Source: Leifsonia sp. ku-ls
GTDB lineage: Bacteria; Actinomycetota; Actinomycetes; Actinomycetales; Microbacteriaceae
NCBI GenBank assembly: GCA_003367665.1
Contig: QKXI01000007.1
Span: 62,001 to 126,000, forward strand
Direction of reading: 5' to 3'
DNA length: 64,000 nucleotides
The number at the start of each line of letters is the position of its first letter. Position 1 is the first letter of the stretch. The notes under the pieces were generated by a model. It was not told the origin of the DNA. It worked only from the letters and a program-made list of their open reading frames with translations, and did no database searches. The position numbers and the translations under genes were made by a program. This document shows, piece by piece, positions 20,350 to 28,524 of this stretch.

Positions 20350-21264
20350 GCCGTCGCGTGCGTCCAGCCGCACGGCCGGCGCCTTGAGCGAGAGCACCAC
20401 CGCGGTCATGGCGGCCGCGAGCAGTGCGGCGAGCATCATGTGGATGCCGACCAGGATGCCCGGCAAGCCGGTGTTGGCCTGGATCAGACCGACGGCGATC
20501 TGCGCCACCTCCACCGCCAGCAGGTACTGGGCGTAACGGTGCACCGGCGTGAGCCGATAACGGAACGACCCGATCACCAGCACGAGCGTGAGGGCGAACG
20601 TGACATACGCGGGGATCGCGTGCACGTGCTGCAGGATCTCCGGGTTGAGCCCATTGCGCGGGGCGTTCGCGTCGCCCGCGTGCGGGCCGCTCCCGGTGGT
20701 GAGGATGCCGACCAGGATGGTGACAGCGACCACCGCGCTGGTGAGGTGGGTGACGCCGGCGAACCACCCCGGGACGGCCAGGACGCGCGGGCCGGGCACG
20801 GCGTACACGCGCACCACGAACGCCGTGCAGAGGGCGACGAGCGCGATCGAGACCACGAAGTGCAGCCCGACGACGTACGGGTTGAGGCCGCTCAGGACGC
20901 TGAGGCCGCCGACCACGGCCTGCGCCGGGATGGCGAGGCCGGCGACCAGGGTGATCCAGAACAGGTCGGGACGCTGCTTGCGCATCCGCAGGATCATCAG
21001 GAACGCGAGGATCGCGACGACGCCCAGCAGGGCGCTCAGCACGCGGTTCCCGAACTCGATGAAGCCGTGCACGCCCATCTCCGGCGTGTTGACGATCGAG
21101 TCCGCCGTGCACTTCGGCCAGGTGGGGCAGCCGAGGCCGCTCGCGGTCAGCCGCACGAGTCCGCCGGTGCCGACCAGGACGATCTGCCCGATCAGGTAGA
21201 CCCAGGCGATCACCTTCAGCCGTGCGTCCACGCGGTCGGGCAGCCAGGCGATGATGCGGTTCAT
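20323..21264 (-). CDS. ctaA: Heme A synthase (COX15/CtaA family)
   Basis: Membrane enzyme converting heme O to heme A; 313 residues with about eight transmembrane helices. Family signatures include GTGGLVRLTASGLGCPTWPK near residues 32-51 with a Cys, IEFGNRVLSALLG with a heme-ligand His region upstream, VGLHFVVS, VHAIPAYVTF and GIHMMLAAL. The ATG is at 21264 with an AGGAG upstream. It is transcribed away from sufB and converges on the GNAT gene, which it overlaps by 27 bases. Confidence 0.95.
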   Translation of the reverse strand: MNRIIAWLPDRVDARLKVIAWVYLIGQIVLVGTGGLVRLTASGLGCPTWPKCTADSIVNTPEMGVHGFIEFGNRVLSALLGVVAILAFLMILRMRKQRPDLFWITLVAGLAIPAQAVVGGLSVLSGLNPYVVGLHFVVSIALVALCTAFVVRVYAVPGPRVLAVPGWFAGVTHLTSAVVAVTILVGILTTGSGPHAGDANAPRNGLNPEILQHVHAIPAYVTFALTLVLVIGSFRYRLTPVHRYAQYLLAVEVAQIAVGLIQANTGLPGILVGIHMMLAALLAAAMTAVVLSLKAPAVRLDARDGSAHDVVAA

Positions 21265-21577
21265 GGGGTGATGTGCTCCTGGGTCGGATGCGGATACTCG
21301 GGCAATGCGCAGGCGCGCCTCTACTAATACCGCGCCGCACCTGTAGAATTGGTGGGTTCGAGGAACGCGCCTCGGTGCGCGTGCGCGCAGACGGTTTCCT
21401 CCGTCCGCGCCGGGGCATCGAGGCCTGCCTCCACGGACAGTTTAGGTACGCGCAGTACTGATACGACACAAACCACCCGCGCAATCAGGACCCTTGCCCG
21501 AACGGCGTGAGCCGCGCGACGCGAGGGGAATGAGCCGGACTGATATCCGGTTACGAGTGGAAGGAAACGAGGTAGAT
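21265..21577. promoter_or_regulatory. Divergent control region between ctaA and sufB
   Basis: This 313-base stretch holds no gene I can support. On the plus strand TAGAAT (21344-21349) is the best -10 candidate for the suf operon, leaving a leader of about 220 bases; on the minus strand TATTAG (21324-21329) could serve ctaA. The suf leader contains small hairpins such as GACGG/CCGTC near 21390-21405 and CCGGA/TCCGG near 21537-21552. No known riboswitch or SufR-type operator was recognised. An in-frame extension of sufB to 21494 is not supported because it lacks a good start. Confidence 0.5.
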
Positions 21578-22996
21578 ATGTCAGACATCCTGATCGATCG
21601 GCCTGAGCTCGCCTCCCTGGGGCAGTACGAGTTCGGCTGGGCGGATTCCGACGCGGCGGGTGCCTCCGCGCGTCGCGGGCTCTCGCCCGAGGTGGTGAAG
21701 GACATCTCCGGGCTCAAGAACGAGCCGGAGTGGATGCTGCAGCGCCGCCTGAAAGCCCTCCAACTGTTCGAGCGCAAGCCGATGCCGACCTGGGGTGCCG
21801 ACCTGTCGGAGATCGACTTCGACAACATCAAGTACTTCGTCCGCTCCACCGAGAAGCAGGCGCAGAGCTGGGAAGACCTCCCGGAGGACATCCGCAACAC
21901 GTACGAGAAGCTCGGCATCCCGGAGGCGGAGCGGCAGCGCCTCGTCGCCGGCGTCGCCGCACAGTACGAGTCCGAGGTCGTCTACCACCAGATCCGCGAA
22001 GACCTGGAGCAGCAGGGCGTCATCTTCCTCGACACCGACACCGCGCTGCGCGAGCACCCCGAGTTCTTCGAGGAGTACTTCGGCACGGTCATCCCGGCCG
22101 GCGACAACAAGTTCGCGGCGCTCAACACCGCCGTGTGGTCGGGCGGCTCGTTCGTCTACGTGCCGAAGGGCGTGCACGTCGAGATCCCGCTGCAGGCCTA
22201 CTTCCGCATCAACACCGAGAACATGGGCCAGTTCGAGCGGACGCTGATCATCGCCGACGAGGGCTCCTACGTGCACTACATCGAGGGCTGCACGGCGCCG
22301 ATCTACAAGTCCGACTCGCTGCACTCCGCGGTCGTCGAGATCATCGTGAAGAAGAACGCCCGGGTGCGCTACACGACCATCCAGAACTGGTCCAACAACG
22401 TCTACAACCTGGTCACCAAGCGGGCCACGGCGGCCGAGGGCGCGACCATGGAGTGGATCGACGGCAACATCGGCTCCAAGGTGACGATGAAGTACCCGTC
22501 GATCTACCTGATGGGGGAGCACGCCAAGGGCGAGACCCTGTCCGTCGCCTTCGCCGGCCCCGGCCAGCACCAGGACGCCGGCGCCAAGATGATCCACATG
22601 GCGCCGTACACGCAGTCGTCGATCGTCTCCAAGTCGATCGCCCGCGGCGGCGGTCGCGCCGGCTATCGCGGCGAGGTGCGGGTGGACGCGAACGCGCACC
22701 ACTCGGCCAACACCGTGCGCTGCGACGCGCTGCTGGTCGACACGATCTCCCGGTCGGACACCTACCCGGCCATCGACATCCGCGTTGACGACGTGCAGCT
22801 CGGCCACGAGGCGACCGTGTCGCGCGTGAGCGAGGAGCAGCTGTTCTACCTGATGTCCCGCGGGCTCCCGGAGGACGAGGCCATGGCCATGATCGTCCGC
22901 GGCTTCATCGAGCCGATCGCCCGCGAGCTCCCGATGGAATACGCACTCGAGCTCAACAAGCTCATCGAGATGGGAATGGAGGGCTCCGTCGGATGA
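21578..22996 (+). CDS. sufB: Fe-S cluster assembly scaffold SufB
   Basis: Scaffold subunit of the SufBCD complex that builds iron-sulfur clusters; 472 residues, the usual length. Typical stretches are [33 protein letters not shown] and the C-terminal [20 protein letters not shown]. The ATG at 21578 is chosen because GAGG stands six bases upstream and the product then matches the family N-terminus. It opens the operon sufB-sufD-Rieske-sufC-sufT; its stop overlaps the sufD ATG. Confidence 0.97.
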   Translation: MSDILIDRPELASLGQYEFGWADSDAAGASARRGLSPEVVKDISGLKNEPEWMLQRRLKALQLFERKPMPTWGADLSEIDFDNIKYFVRSTEKQAQSWEDLPEDIRNTYEKLGIPEAERQRLVAGVAAQYESEVVYHQIREDLEQQGVIFLDTDTALREHPEFFEEYFGTVIPAGDNKFAALNTAVWSGGSFVYVPKGVHVEIPLQAYFRINTENMGQFERTLIIADEGSYVHYIEGCTAPIYKSDSLHSAVVEIIVKKNARVRYTTIQNWSNNVYNLVTKRATAAEGATMEWIDGNIGSKVTMKYPSIYLMGEHAKGETLSVAFAGPGQHQDAGAKMIHMAPYTQSSIVSKSIARGGGRAGYRGEVRVDANAHHSANTVRCDALLVDTISRSDTYPAIDIRVDDVQLGHEATVSRVSEEQLFYLMSRGLPEDEAMAMIVRGFIEPIARELPMEYALELNKLIEMGMEGSVG

Positions 22997-24213
22997 CGCA
23001 GTCCACGCAGACGCAGACCGCCACCGAGGCCGCGCCGGCGCCGACGCACATGCGGGCACCCGTTCCGGTGCAGACCCGCTCCGAGCGGTTCACCTCCACC
23101 GAGGTGTCGGAGTTCCCGGCCGTCACGGGCCGCGAGCCGATGTGGAAGTACACGCCGGTCGCGCGCATCCAGGAACTGACCTCCGGTGAGCTCGACGGCT
23201 CGCCCTACGTCTACGACGTGACGACCGCGAAGGGCGTCTCGACGCTCTGGGTCGGCCGCGAGGACGCGCGCATCGGCCGCGCCGGGAAGCCGGAGGACCG
23301 CGCGTCCGCGAACGCCTGGACGGCGTTCGAGCAGGCGCTGCTGGTGAGCATCTCCGCCGACCTGAGCGGTGACCATCGCGAGGTGACGCTGAGCCGGTCG
23401 GGCCTCGGCTCCGCCGCGCGCGCCGCGCACACCGTGGTCGAGGTGGCCGAGGGCGCGACCGCGACCCTCATCCTGCAGAACACGGGCGCCGCGCACCTCA
23501 CCGAGAACGTCGAGTTCCTGCTCGGGAAGGACGCCGACCTCACCGTCGTGTCGCTGCAGGAATGGGACGACGACGCGCTCCACGTGGCCGCCCACTTCGC
23601 CGAGCTGGCGGAGGGCGCGCGCCTCAAGCACGTCGCGATCACGCTCGGCGGCGGCGTCGTCCGGCTGAACCCGTCCGCGCACCTCGCCGGCGCCCGCGCC
23701 GACGCCGAACTGCTCGGCGCGTACTTCGCCGACGCGACCCAGCACCTCGAGCAGCAGGTGTACGTCTACCACGACGGCCCCGAGACCCGCAGCCGCGTCA
23801 CCTACAAGGGCGCGCTGCAGGGCGAGGGGGCGCGCACGGTGTGGATCGGCGACGTGCTGATCGGCCCGAAGGCCGTCGGCACCGACACCTACGAGCAGAA
23901 CCGCAACCTCGTGCTCACCGACGGCGCCCGCGCCGACTCCGTCCCGAACCTGGAGATCGAGACCGGCGACATCGTCGGCGCCGGTCACGCCAGCGCGACC
24001 GGGCGCTTCGACGACGAGCAGCTGTTCTACCTGCAGTCCCGCGGCATCCCGGAGGAGGAGGCGCGCCGCCTCGTCGTCCGCGGCTTCCTCGCCGAGATCG
24101 TGCAGCAGATCGGCTCGCCCGCGCTGCAGGAGCGCCTGCAGGCCAAGATCGAGGCGGAGCTCGAAGCGACGTCGGTCACCGCTCCCGCCCCGTCCGCCGG
24201 GGCGGAGCGCTGA
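22993..24213 (+). CDS. sufD: Fe-S cluster assembly protein SufD
   Basis: SufD pairs with SufB and SufC in the cluster-assembly complex; 406 residues. It shares the SufBD beta-helix fold, seen in [20 protein letters not shown] and the C-terminal [20 protein letters not shown], which mirrors the end of SufB. The N-terminus is Thr/Gln/Ala-rich. The ATG overlaps the sufB stop by four bases, and the stop overlaps the next ATG by one base. Confidence 0.95.
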   Translation: MTQSTQTQTATEAAPAPTHMRAPVPVQTRSERFTSTEVSEFPAVTGREPMWKYTPVARIQELTSGELDGSPYVYDVTTAKGVSTLWVGREDARIGRAGKPEDRASANAWTAFEQALLVSISADLSGDHREVTLSRSGLGSAARAAHTVVEVAEGATATLILQNTGAAHLTENVEFLLGKDADLTVVSLQEWDDDALHVAAHFAELAEGARLKHVAITLGGGVVRLNPSAHLAGARADAELLGAYFADATQHLEQQVYVYHDGPETRSRVTYKGALQGEGARTVWIGDVLIGPKAVGTDTYEQNRNLVLTDGARADSVPNLEIETGDIVGAGHASATGRFDDEQLFYLQSRGIPEEEARRLVVRGFLAEIVQQIGSPALQERLQAKIEAELEATSVTAPAPSAGAER

Positions 24214-24542
24214 TGGCGGCCCAGCGCGTCGCCGCCGTCGCGGAGCTGGTCGAGAACCAGGCCACCCGCGTGGTGGTGGACGGCGTGCCGATCGCGGTCG
24301 TCAAGGACTCGGCCGGCGACATCCACGCCATCGGCGACACCTGCACGCACGGCGAGATCTCGCTGTCCGAGGGCTTCGTCGAGGACGAGACCCTCGAGTG
24401 CTGGGCGCACGGCTCGCAGTTCTCGCTCCTCACCGGAAAGCCGCTCAACCTCCCGGCCTACGAGCCGGTCCCCGTCTTCGCCGTCGAGATCATCGACGGA
24501 GACGTCTACATCGACTCCAGCGTCACGAAAGAAACCAACTGA
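24213..24542 (+). CDS. Rieske-type [2Fe-2S] ferredoxin in the suf operon
   Basis: This 109-residue protein carries a complete Rieske motif: CTHGEISLSEGF with Cys and His near residue 45, and ECWAHGSQF with the second Cys and His near residue 65. It resembles the small soluble BphF/NirD-like ferredoxins of dioxygenase and nitrite-reductase systems, which carry one electron. No oxygenase gene is nearby; instead the gene is tightly linked (TGATG overlap) between sufD and sufC. It is therefore either an electron donor or a client of the Suf machinery. Confidence 0.92.
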   Translation: MAAQRVAAVAELVENQATRVVVDGVPIAVVKDSAGDIHAIGDTCTHGEISLSEGFVEDETLECWAHGSQFSLLTGKPLNLPAYEPVPVFAVEIIDGDVYIDSSVTKETN

Positions 24543-24544
24543 CA

Positions 24545-25339
24545 ATGTCCACGCTTGAAATCCGCGACCTGCACGTCACCGTCGAGACGGACCAGGGCAC
24601 GAAGCCCATCCTGAACGGCGTCGACCTCACCATCAACGAGGGCGAGATCCACGCGATCATGGGCCCGAACGGCTCCGGCAAGTCCACGCTCGCCTACACG
24701 ATCGCCGGGCACCCGAAGTACACCGTCACCGGCGGCAGCATCACGCTCGACGGCGAGGACGTCCTCGCGATGAGCGTCGACGAGCGCGCCCGTGCCGGCC
24801 TGTTCCTCGCCATGCAGTACCCGGTCGAGATCCCCGGCGTCACCAACACCAACTTCCTGCGCACCGCCAAGACCGCGATCGACGGCCAGGCGCCGTCCAT
24901 CCGCACCTGGGTCAAGGACGTGCGGGAGTCGATGAACGCGCTGCGCATGGATTCGTCCTTCGCCGAGCGCAACGTCAACGAGGGCTTCTCCGGCGGTGAG
25001 AAGAAGCGCAACGAGATCCTGCAGCTGGAGCTGCTCAAGCCGAAGTTCGCCGTGCTCGACGAGACCGACTCCGGCCTCGACGTGGACGCGCTGAAGATCG
25101 TGTCGGAGGGCGTCAACCGCGCCAAGGCCAACACCGGGCTCGGCATCCTGCTGATCACCCACTACACGCGCATCCTGCGCTACATCAAGCCGGACTTCGT
25201 GCACGTCTTCGTCGCCGGCAAGGTGGCGGAGCAGGGCGGCCCCGAGCTCGCCGAGCGGCTGGAGGAGGAGGGCTACGACCGCTACGTCGACGCCCCCGAG
25301 TCCGCGTCCGCCGCCGCGGGCGAGCTGGCCGAGGCGTAA
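24545..25339 (+). CDS. sufC: Fe-S cluster assembly ATPase SufC
   Basis: ABC-type ATPase of SufBCD; 264 residues. Walker A is GPNGSGKSTL (about residues 38-47), the ABC signature is NEGFSGGEKKRNEI, and Walker B with the Suf-specific DETDSGLD follows. The H-loop is LLITHYTR. The ATG at 24545 follows the Rieske gene by two bases. No membrane partner is expected, since SufC works with soluble SufB and SufD. Confidence 0.97.
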   Translation: MSTLEIRDLHVTVETDQGTKPILNGVDLTINEGEIHAIMGPNGSGKSTLAYTIAGHPKYTVTGGSITLDGEDVLAMSVDERARAGLFLAMQYPVEIPGVTNTNFLRTAKTAIDGQAPSIRTWVKDVRESMNALRMDSSFAERNVNEGFSGGEKKRNEILQLELLKPKFAVLDETDSGLDVDALKIVSEGVNRAKANTGLGILLITHYTRILRYIKPDFVHVFVAGKVAEQGGPELAERLEEEGYDRYVDAPESASAAAGELAEA

Positions 25340-25362
25340 GGACCGAGAGGTACAATCCGCTT

Positions 25363-25692
25363 ATGGCCGCCACCTTGACCCCCGCGCTCTTCGACCAGGT
25401 CGAGGAGGCGCTGAAGAACGTCATGGATCCCGAGCTCGGGATCAACGTCGTCGACCTCGGACTGATCTACGATCTGGCCTTCGACGACGAGAACAACGCG
25501 CTCATCATTTCGATGACCCTGACGAGCGCCGGCTGCCCGCTGACCGACGTGCTCGAGGAGCAGACCGCCGAGGCGCTCGACGGCATCGTGGAGGCGTTCC
25601 GCATCAACTGGGTGTGGATGCCGCCGTGGGGCCCGGAGCGGATCACCGACGACGGCCGCGACATGATGCGCGCCCTCGGCTTCGCCATCTGA
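25363..25692 (+). CDS. sufT: Metal-sulfur cluster assembly factor, MIP18/DUF59 family (SufT-like)
   Basis: DUF59 proteins help mature iron-sulfur proteins, and SufT is commonly encoded at the end of suf operons. This 109-residue protein has the signature VMDPELGINVVDLGLIYDL, the conserved cysteine in LTSAGCPLTDVL and the C-terminal WMPPWGPERIT. The ATG follows a GAGAGG ribosome binding site. It closes the suf operon here; neither the cysteine desulfurase SufS nor SufU follows. Confidence 0.9.
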   Translation: MAATLTPALFDQVEEALKNVMDPELGINVVDLGLIYDLAFDDENNALIISMTLTSAGCPLTDVLEEQTAEALDGIVEAFRINWVWMPPWGPERITDDGRDMMRALGFAI

Positions 25693-25701
25693 CTTTTTCC
25701 C

Positions 25702-25771
25702 AGCCATCCGTTCCTCGGAAAGTACGCCCGACGCCCGGCGTGTCGGCGGATTTTCCGAGGAACGGATGGCT
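25702..25771. repeat. Long palindromic repeat (TTCCTCGG family) between sufT and the ABC-F gene
   Basis: Two perfect 20-base arms, 25702-25721 and 25752-25771, flank a 30-base spacer that can itself pair further (CGCCCGAC with GTCGGCG). The right half, GGCGGATTTTCCGAGGAAC, closely matches the right half of the palindrome at 30748-30822. It starts 10 bases after sufT and could end suf transcripts, but it has no T tract. Confidence 0.85.
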
Positions 25772-25791
25772 TCTGAACGATTGGAATCACT

Positions 25792-27390
25792 GTGCTTGCC
25801 GTGCAGGGGCTTGAACTGCGCGTGGGTGCGCGCCTCCTGATGGAGGACGTGAGCTTCCGTGTCGCCGACGGCGACAAGATCGGACTCGTCGGGCGCAACG
25901 GCGCCGGGAAGACGACGCTCACGAAGGTGCTCGCGGGCGACCTGCTGCCGACGGCGGGCAAGGTGGAGCGCTCGGGCGACCTCGGCTACCTGCCGCAGGA
26001 CCCGCGCTCGGGCAACCTCGACGACCTGGCGCGCACGCGCATCCTCGACGCCCGCGGGCTCGGCTCGATCGTGCTCGGCATGCAGCAGGCCACGGTCGAC
26101 ATGGCCAGCACCGATCCGGCGGTGTCGGAGGCGGCGATGAAGACGTACGGCCGGCTGGAGGAGCGCTTCCACCTGCTCGGCGGGTACGCGGCCGAGGCGG
26201 AGGCGGCGTCCATCGCGTCCAACCTCAACCTCCCGGACCGCATCCTGGACCAGCCTCTGAAGACGCTCTCGGGCGGCCAGCGGCGGCGCATCGAGCTGGC
26301 GCGCATCCTGTTCTCGGATGCCCGCACCATGATCCTCGACGAGCCGACGAACCACCTCGACGCCGACTCGATCCTGTGGCTGCGCGAGTTCCTGAAGAGC
26401 TACACCGGCGGCTTCATCGTCATCTCGCACGACGTCGACCTCGTCGGCGAGACGGTCAACCGCGTCTTCTACCTGGACGCCAACCGTCAGGTGATCGACA
26501 TCTACAACATGGGCTGGAAGAACTACCAGCGCCAGCGCGCCGCCGACGAGGAGCGCCGCAAGAAGGAGCGCGCCAACGCCGAGAAGAAGGCGGGGGCGCT
26601 GCAGCTGCAGGCGGCCAAGTTCGGGGCGAAGGCGACGAAGGCCGCGGCCGCGCACCAGATGGTCGCGCGCGCGGAGAAGCTGCTCGCCGGCCTCGAAGAG
26701 GTGCGTCAGGTCGACCGGGTGGCGAAGCTGCGCTTCCCGACCCCGGCGCCGTGCGGCCGCACGCCGCTGCAGGCGAGCGACCTGTCCAAGAGCTACGGGT
26801 CGCTGGAGATCTTCACCGCGGTCGACCTAGCGATCGACCGCGGCTCGAAGGTCGTCGTGCTGGGACTGAACGGCGCGGGCAAGACCACCCTGCTCCGGAT
26901 GCTCGCGGGCGTCGACCAGCCCGACACCGGCCAGGTGGAGCCGGGCCACGGCCTCCGCATCGGTTACTACGCGCAGGAGCACGAGACGATCGACGTGAAC
27001 CGCACCGTGCTGCAGAACATGGTGTCGTCGTCGCCGAACCTGACGGAGACCGAGGCTCGCAAGGTGCTCGGCTCGTTCCTGTTCACCGGCGACGATGCGC
27101 ACAAGCCCGCGGGCGTGCTGTCGGGCGGCGAGAAGACGCGGCTCGCGCTGGCGATGATCGTCGTCTCCGGCGCCAACGTGCTGCTGCTCGACGAGCCGAC
27201 GAACAACCTCGACCCGGCCAGCCGCGAGGAGATCCTGGACGCGCTCGCCCACTACGAGGGCGCCGTGGTGCTGGTCAGCCACGACGAGGGCGCGGTCGAG
27301 GCGCTGAACCCCGAGCGCGTGCTCATCCTCCCCGACGGCACCGAGGACCACTGGTCCCGCGAATACCTCGACCTCATCTCCCTCGCCTGA
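25792..27390 (+). CDS. ABC-F family ATP-binding protein
   Basis: Soluble protein of 532 residues with two ABC ATPase domains and no membrane segment, the layout of ABC-F factors that act on ribosomes. Domain 1 has Walker [11 protein letters not shown] (about residue 35) and signature LSGGQRRRIELARI with DEPTNHLD. A charged linker follows (RRKKERANAEKKAG), then domain 2 with [23 protein letters not shown] and DEPTNNLD. The GTG start at 25792 has GGAA upstream. Whether it is a housekeeping translation factor or gives antibiotic protection cannot be told; position next to suf favours a conserved core gene. Confidence 0.9.
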   Translation: MLAVQGLELRVGARLLMEDVSFRVADGDKIGLVGRNGAGKTTLTKVLAGDLLPTAGKVERSGDLGYLPQDPRSGNLDDLARTRILDARGLGSIVLGMQQATVDMASTDPAVSEAAMKTYGRLEERFHLLGGYAAEAEAASIASNLNLPDRILDQPLKTLSGGQRRRIELARILFSDARTMILDEPTNHLDADSILWLREFLKSYTGGFIVISHDVDLVGETVNRVFYLDANRQVIDIYNMGWKNYQRQRAADEERRKKERANAEKKAGALQLQAAKFGAKATKAAAAHQMVARAEKLLAGLEEVRQVDRVAKLRFPTPAPCGRTPLQASDLSKSYGSLEIFTAVDLAIDRGSKVVVLGLNGAGKTTLLRMLAGVDQPDTGQVEPGHGLRIGYYAQEHETIDVNRTVLQNMVSSSPNLTETEARKVLGSFLFTGDDAHKPAGVLSGGEKTRLALAMIVVSGANVLLLDEPTNNLDPASREEILDALAHYEGAVVLVSHDEGAVEALNPERVLILPDGTEDHWSREYLDLISLA

Positions 27391-27402
27391 CCCGCCCACC
27401 GC

Positions 27403-27472
27403 TCGTCACGAGTGCGCCTCATTCGTGACGAATGCGCCTCATTCGTGACGAACGGCGCACGTTCGTGACGAA
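27403..27472. repeat. 20-base tandem repeat with TTCGTGACGAA palindromes
   Basis: Four units of about 20 bases follow the ABC-F stop. Copies 2-4, at about 27421, 27441 and 27462, carry TTCGTGACGAA; copy 1 has TCGTCACGA. The linkers are close to TGCGCCTCA or CGGCGCACG. The array lies between convergent genes, so it may act as a two-way transcription end. Confidence 0.8.
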
Positions 27473-27492
27473 CGGCGGGGGAGCGGCGTGTG

Positions 27493-28371
27493 TCAGGCCC
27501 AGAAGGGGGCGAGGGCGGGCGCGAGGGCGACGCCCTGCGCGTGGCCGGCGCGGGCGGCGGCCGGGCGGAGGGACACGTCCATCGCGTTCTCGCCGTGCAA
27601 CGCCTCCGACTCGGGGCCAACCACCTCGACGCGGCTTCCGGCCGCGCGCAGCGCGTCGGCCTGGGCGGAGAGGTGCGTGCCCCACGCCGCCGGCGCGAGC
27701 GACCGGCCGCCGAACGGCGACAGCACGAGGACGCGGGCGTAGCCGGCCGCGAGGTCGGCGTTCTCCGCGTTCACCCGGTAGCCGCCGTCGATGTACCGTC
27801 CGTCGCCGATCCGCAACGGCTGGGCGCTCGACGTGCTGGCGGCCACCGCGTCCGCGAGCCCGACCCCGCTGTCGCGGTCGAACACCACCGGCTCGGCGGT
27901 GCGCGCATCCACGGCGGTGATCAGGATGCGGCGCTCCGGCCACGCCGCCAGCGGCAGCCGGGCGGCCACGATCGACCGCCAGCGGTCCGACCAGTCGTCG
28001 CCGGACTCGGCGTCAAGCTCGAGCGCCGAGGCGCTCATCCGGCGCCGCATGTCGTCCAGGTCGGTGGACGCGTCGATGATCGCCTGCACGCGCTGCACGC
28101 CGGTGGGGCGGTCACCCGCAGGCGCAGGCCGGGGCGGTCGCGGGGGGACGGGCGTCAGCGTCTGCGCGTACAGCTCCGCCGGCCGTGCGCCGGCGAGCTG
28201 GACGGCCGCCGTGGCACCGGCGGACGTGCCGACGAGCAGGTCGGCATCGGTGACGTCGAGCCCGCCGTCGACGAGCCCGGCGATCACACCGATGAGCCAG
28301 GCGTTGCCGGTGGAACCGCCGCCGCCGAGGACGAGCGCACGGTTGTGAGAAGAGGAAGAAGGAACGTTCAT
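27493..28371 (-). CDS. Patatin-like phospholipase
   Basis: Patatin-family serine lipid acyl hydrolase of 292 residues. The oxyanion-hole motif GGGGSTGNAW is near residues 16-25, the nucleophile elbow GTSAGAT near residue 48, and the catalytic Asp lies in the DGG of IDGGYR, so the Ser-Asp dyad is complete. No signal peptide is seen, so it should be cytoplasmic. The ATG has GAAAGG upstream. A 19-codon mini-ORF and an inverted repeat lie in its leader, suggesting control at that level. Substrate is unknown. Confidence 0.88.
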   Translation of the reverse strand: MNVPSSSSHNRALVLGGGGSTGNAWLIGVIAGLVDGGLDVTDADLLVGTSAGATAAVQLAGARPAELYAQTLTPVPPRPPRPAPAGDRPTGVQRVQAIIDASTDLDDMRRRMSASALELDAESGDDWSDRWRSIVAARLPLAAWPERRILITAVDARTAEPVVFDRDSGVGLADAVAASTSSAQPLRIGDGRYIDGGYRVNAENADLAAGYARVLVLSPFGGRSLAPAAWGTHLSAQADALRAAGSRVEVVGPESEALHGENAMDVSLRPAAARAGHAQGVALAPALAPFWA

Positions 28372-28399
28372 GGGAGTCGCCTTTCGCGATGAGCGGGAT

Positions 28400-28456
28400 G
28401 GCGCTCCCCGCGGCGACTACCTCAGCCGCGCGATCGTGGACGGCAGGGGGAGCGCC
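28400..28456 (-). promoter_or_regulatory. Inverted repeat overlapping the mini-ORF in the patatin leader
   Basis: Perfect 10-base arms, GGCGCTCCCC (28400-28409) and GGGGAGCGCC (28447-28456), are separated by 37 bases. In the transcript the first arm lies in codons 7-10 of the mini-ORF and the second lies past its stop, ahead of the patatin ribosome binding site. A ribosome on the mini-ORF would disrupt the pairing. Confidence 0.5.
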
Positions 28457-28476
28457 CACTTCGATACTGCGTACAT
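28417..28476 (-). CDS. 19-residue upstream mini-ORF (possible leader peptide)
   Basis: The sequence reads MYAVSKWALPLPSTIARLR and stops with TAG. Its ATG is preceded by AGGAGGTGAGACCC, the strongest Shine-Dalgarno site in this area, at correct spacing, and a TAGGGT box lies upstream. The stop is 45 bases before the patatin ATG. No known leader peptide was recognised. The strong ribosome binding site and the overlap with an inverted repeat are the grounds for calling it. Confidence 0.5.
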   Translation of the reverse strand: MYAVSKWALPLPSTIARLR

Positions 28477-28513
28477 GGGTCTCACCTCCTGGAGTCGGAA
28501 CACGATCGGGACG

Positions 28514-28519
28514 ACCCTA
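28514..28519 (-). promoter_or_regulatory. Candidate -10 box for mini-ORF and patatin gene
   Basis: Read on the minus strand this is TAGGGT, with TCGACG about 16 bases further upstream as a possible -35. Transcription would begin about 30 bases before the mini-ORF. Confidence 0.4.
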
Positions 28520-28524
28520 GCACG

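Noticed and set aside
21350-21577. Known riboswitch in the suf leader
   Set aside because: No recognisable class-defining motif; only small GC hairpins are visible.
24213-24542. Rieske gene as part of a dioxygenase cluster
   Set aside because: No oxygenase, reductase or ring-cleavage gene is nearby; all close neighbours are suf genes.
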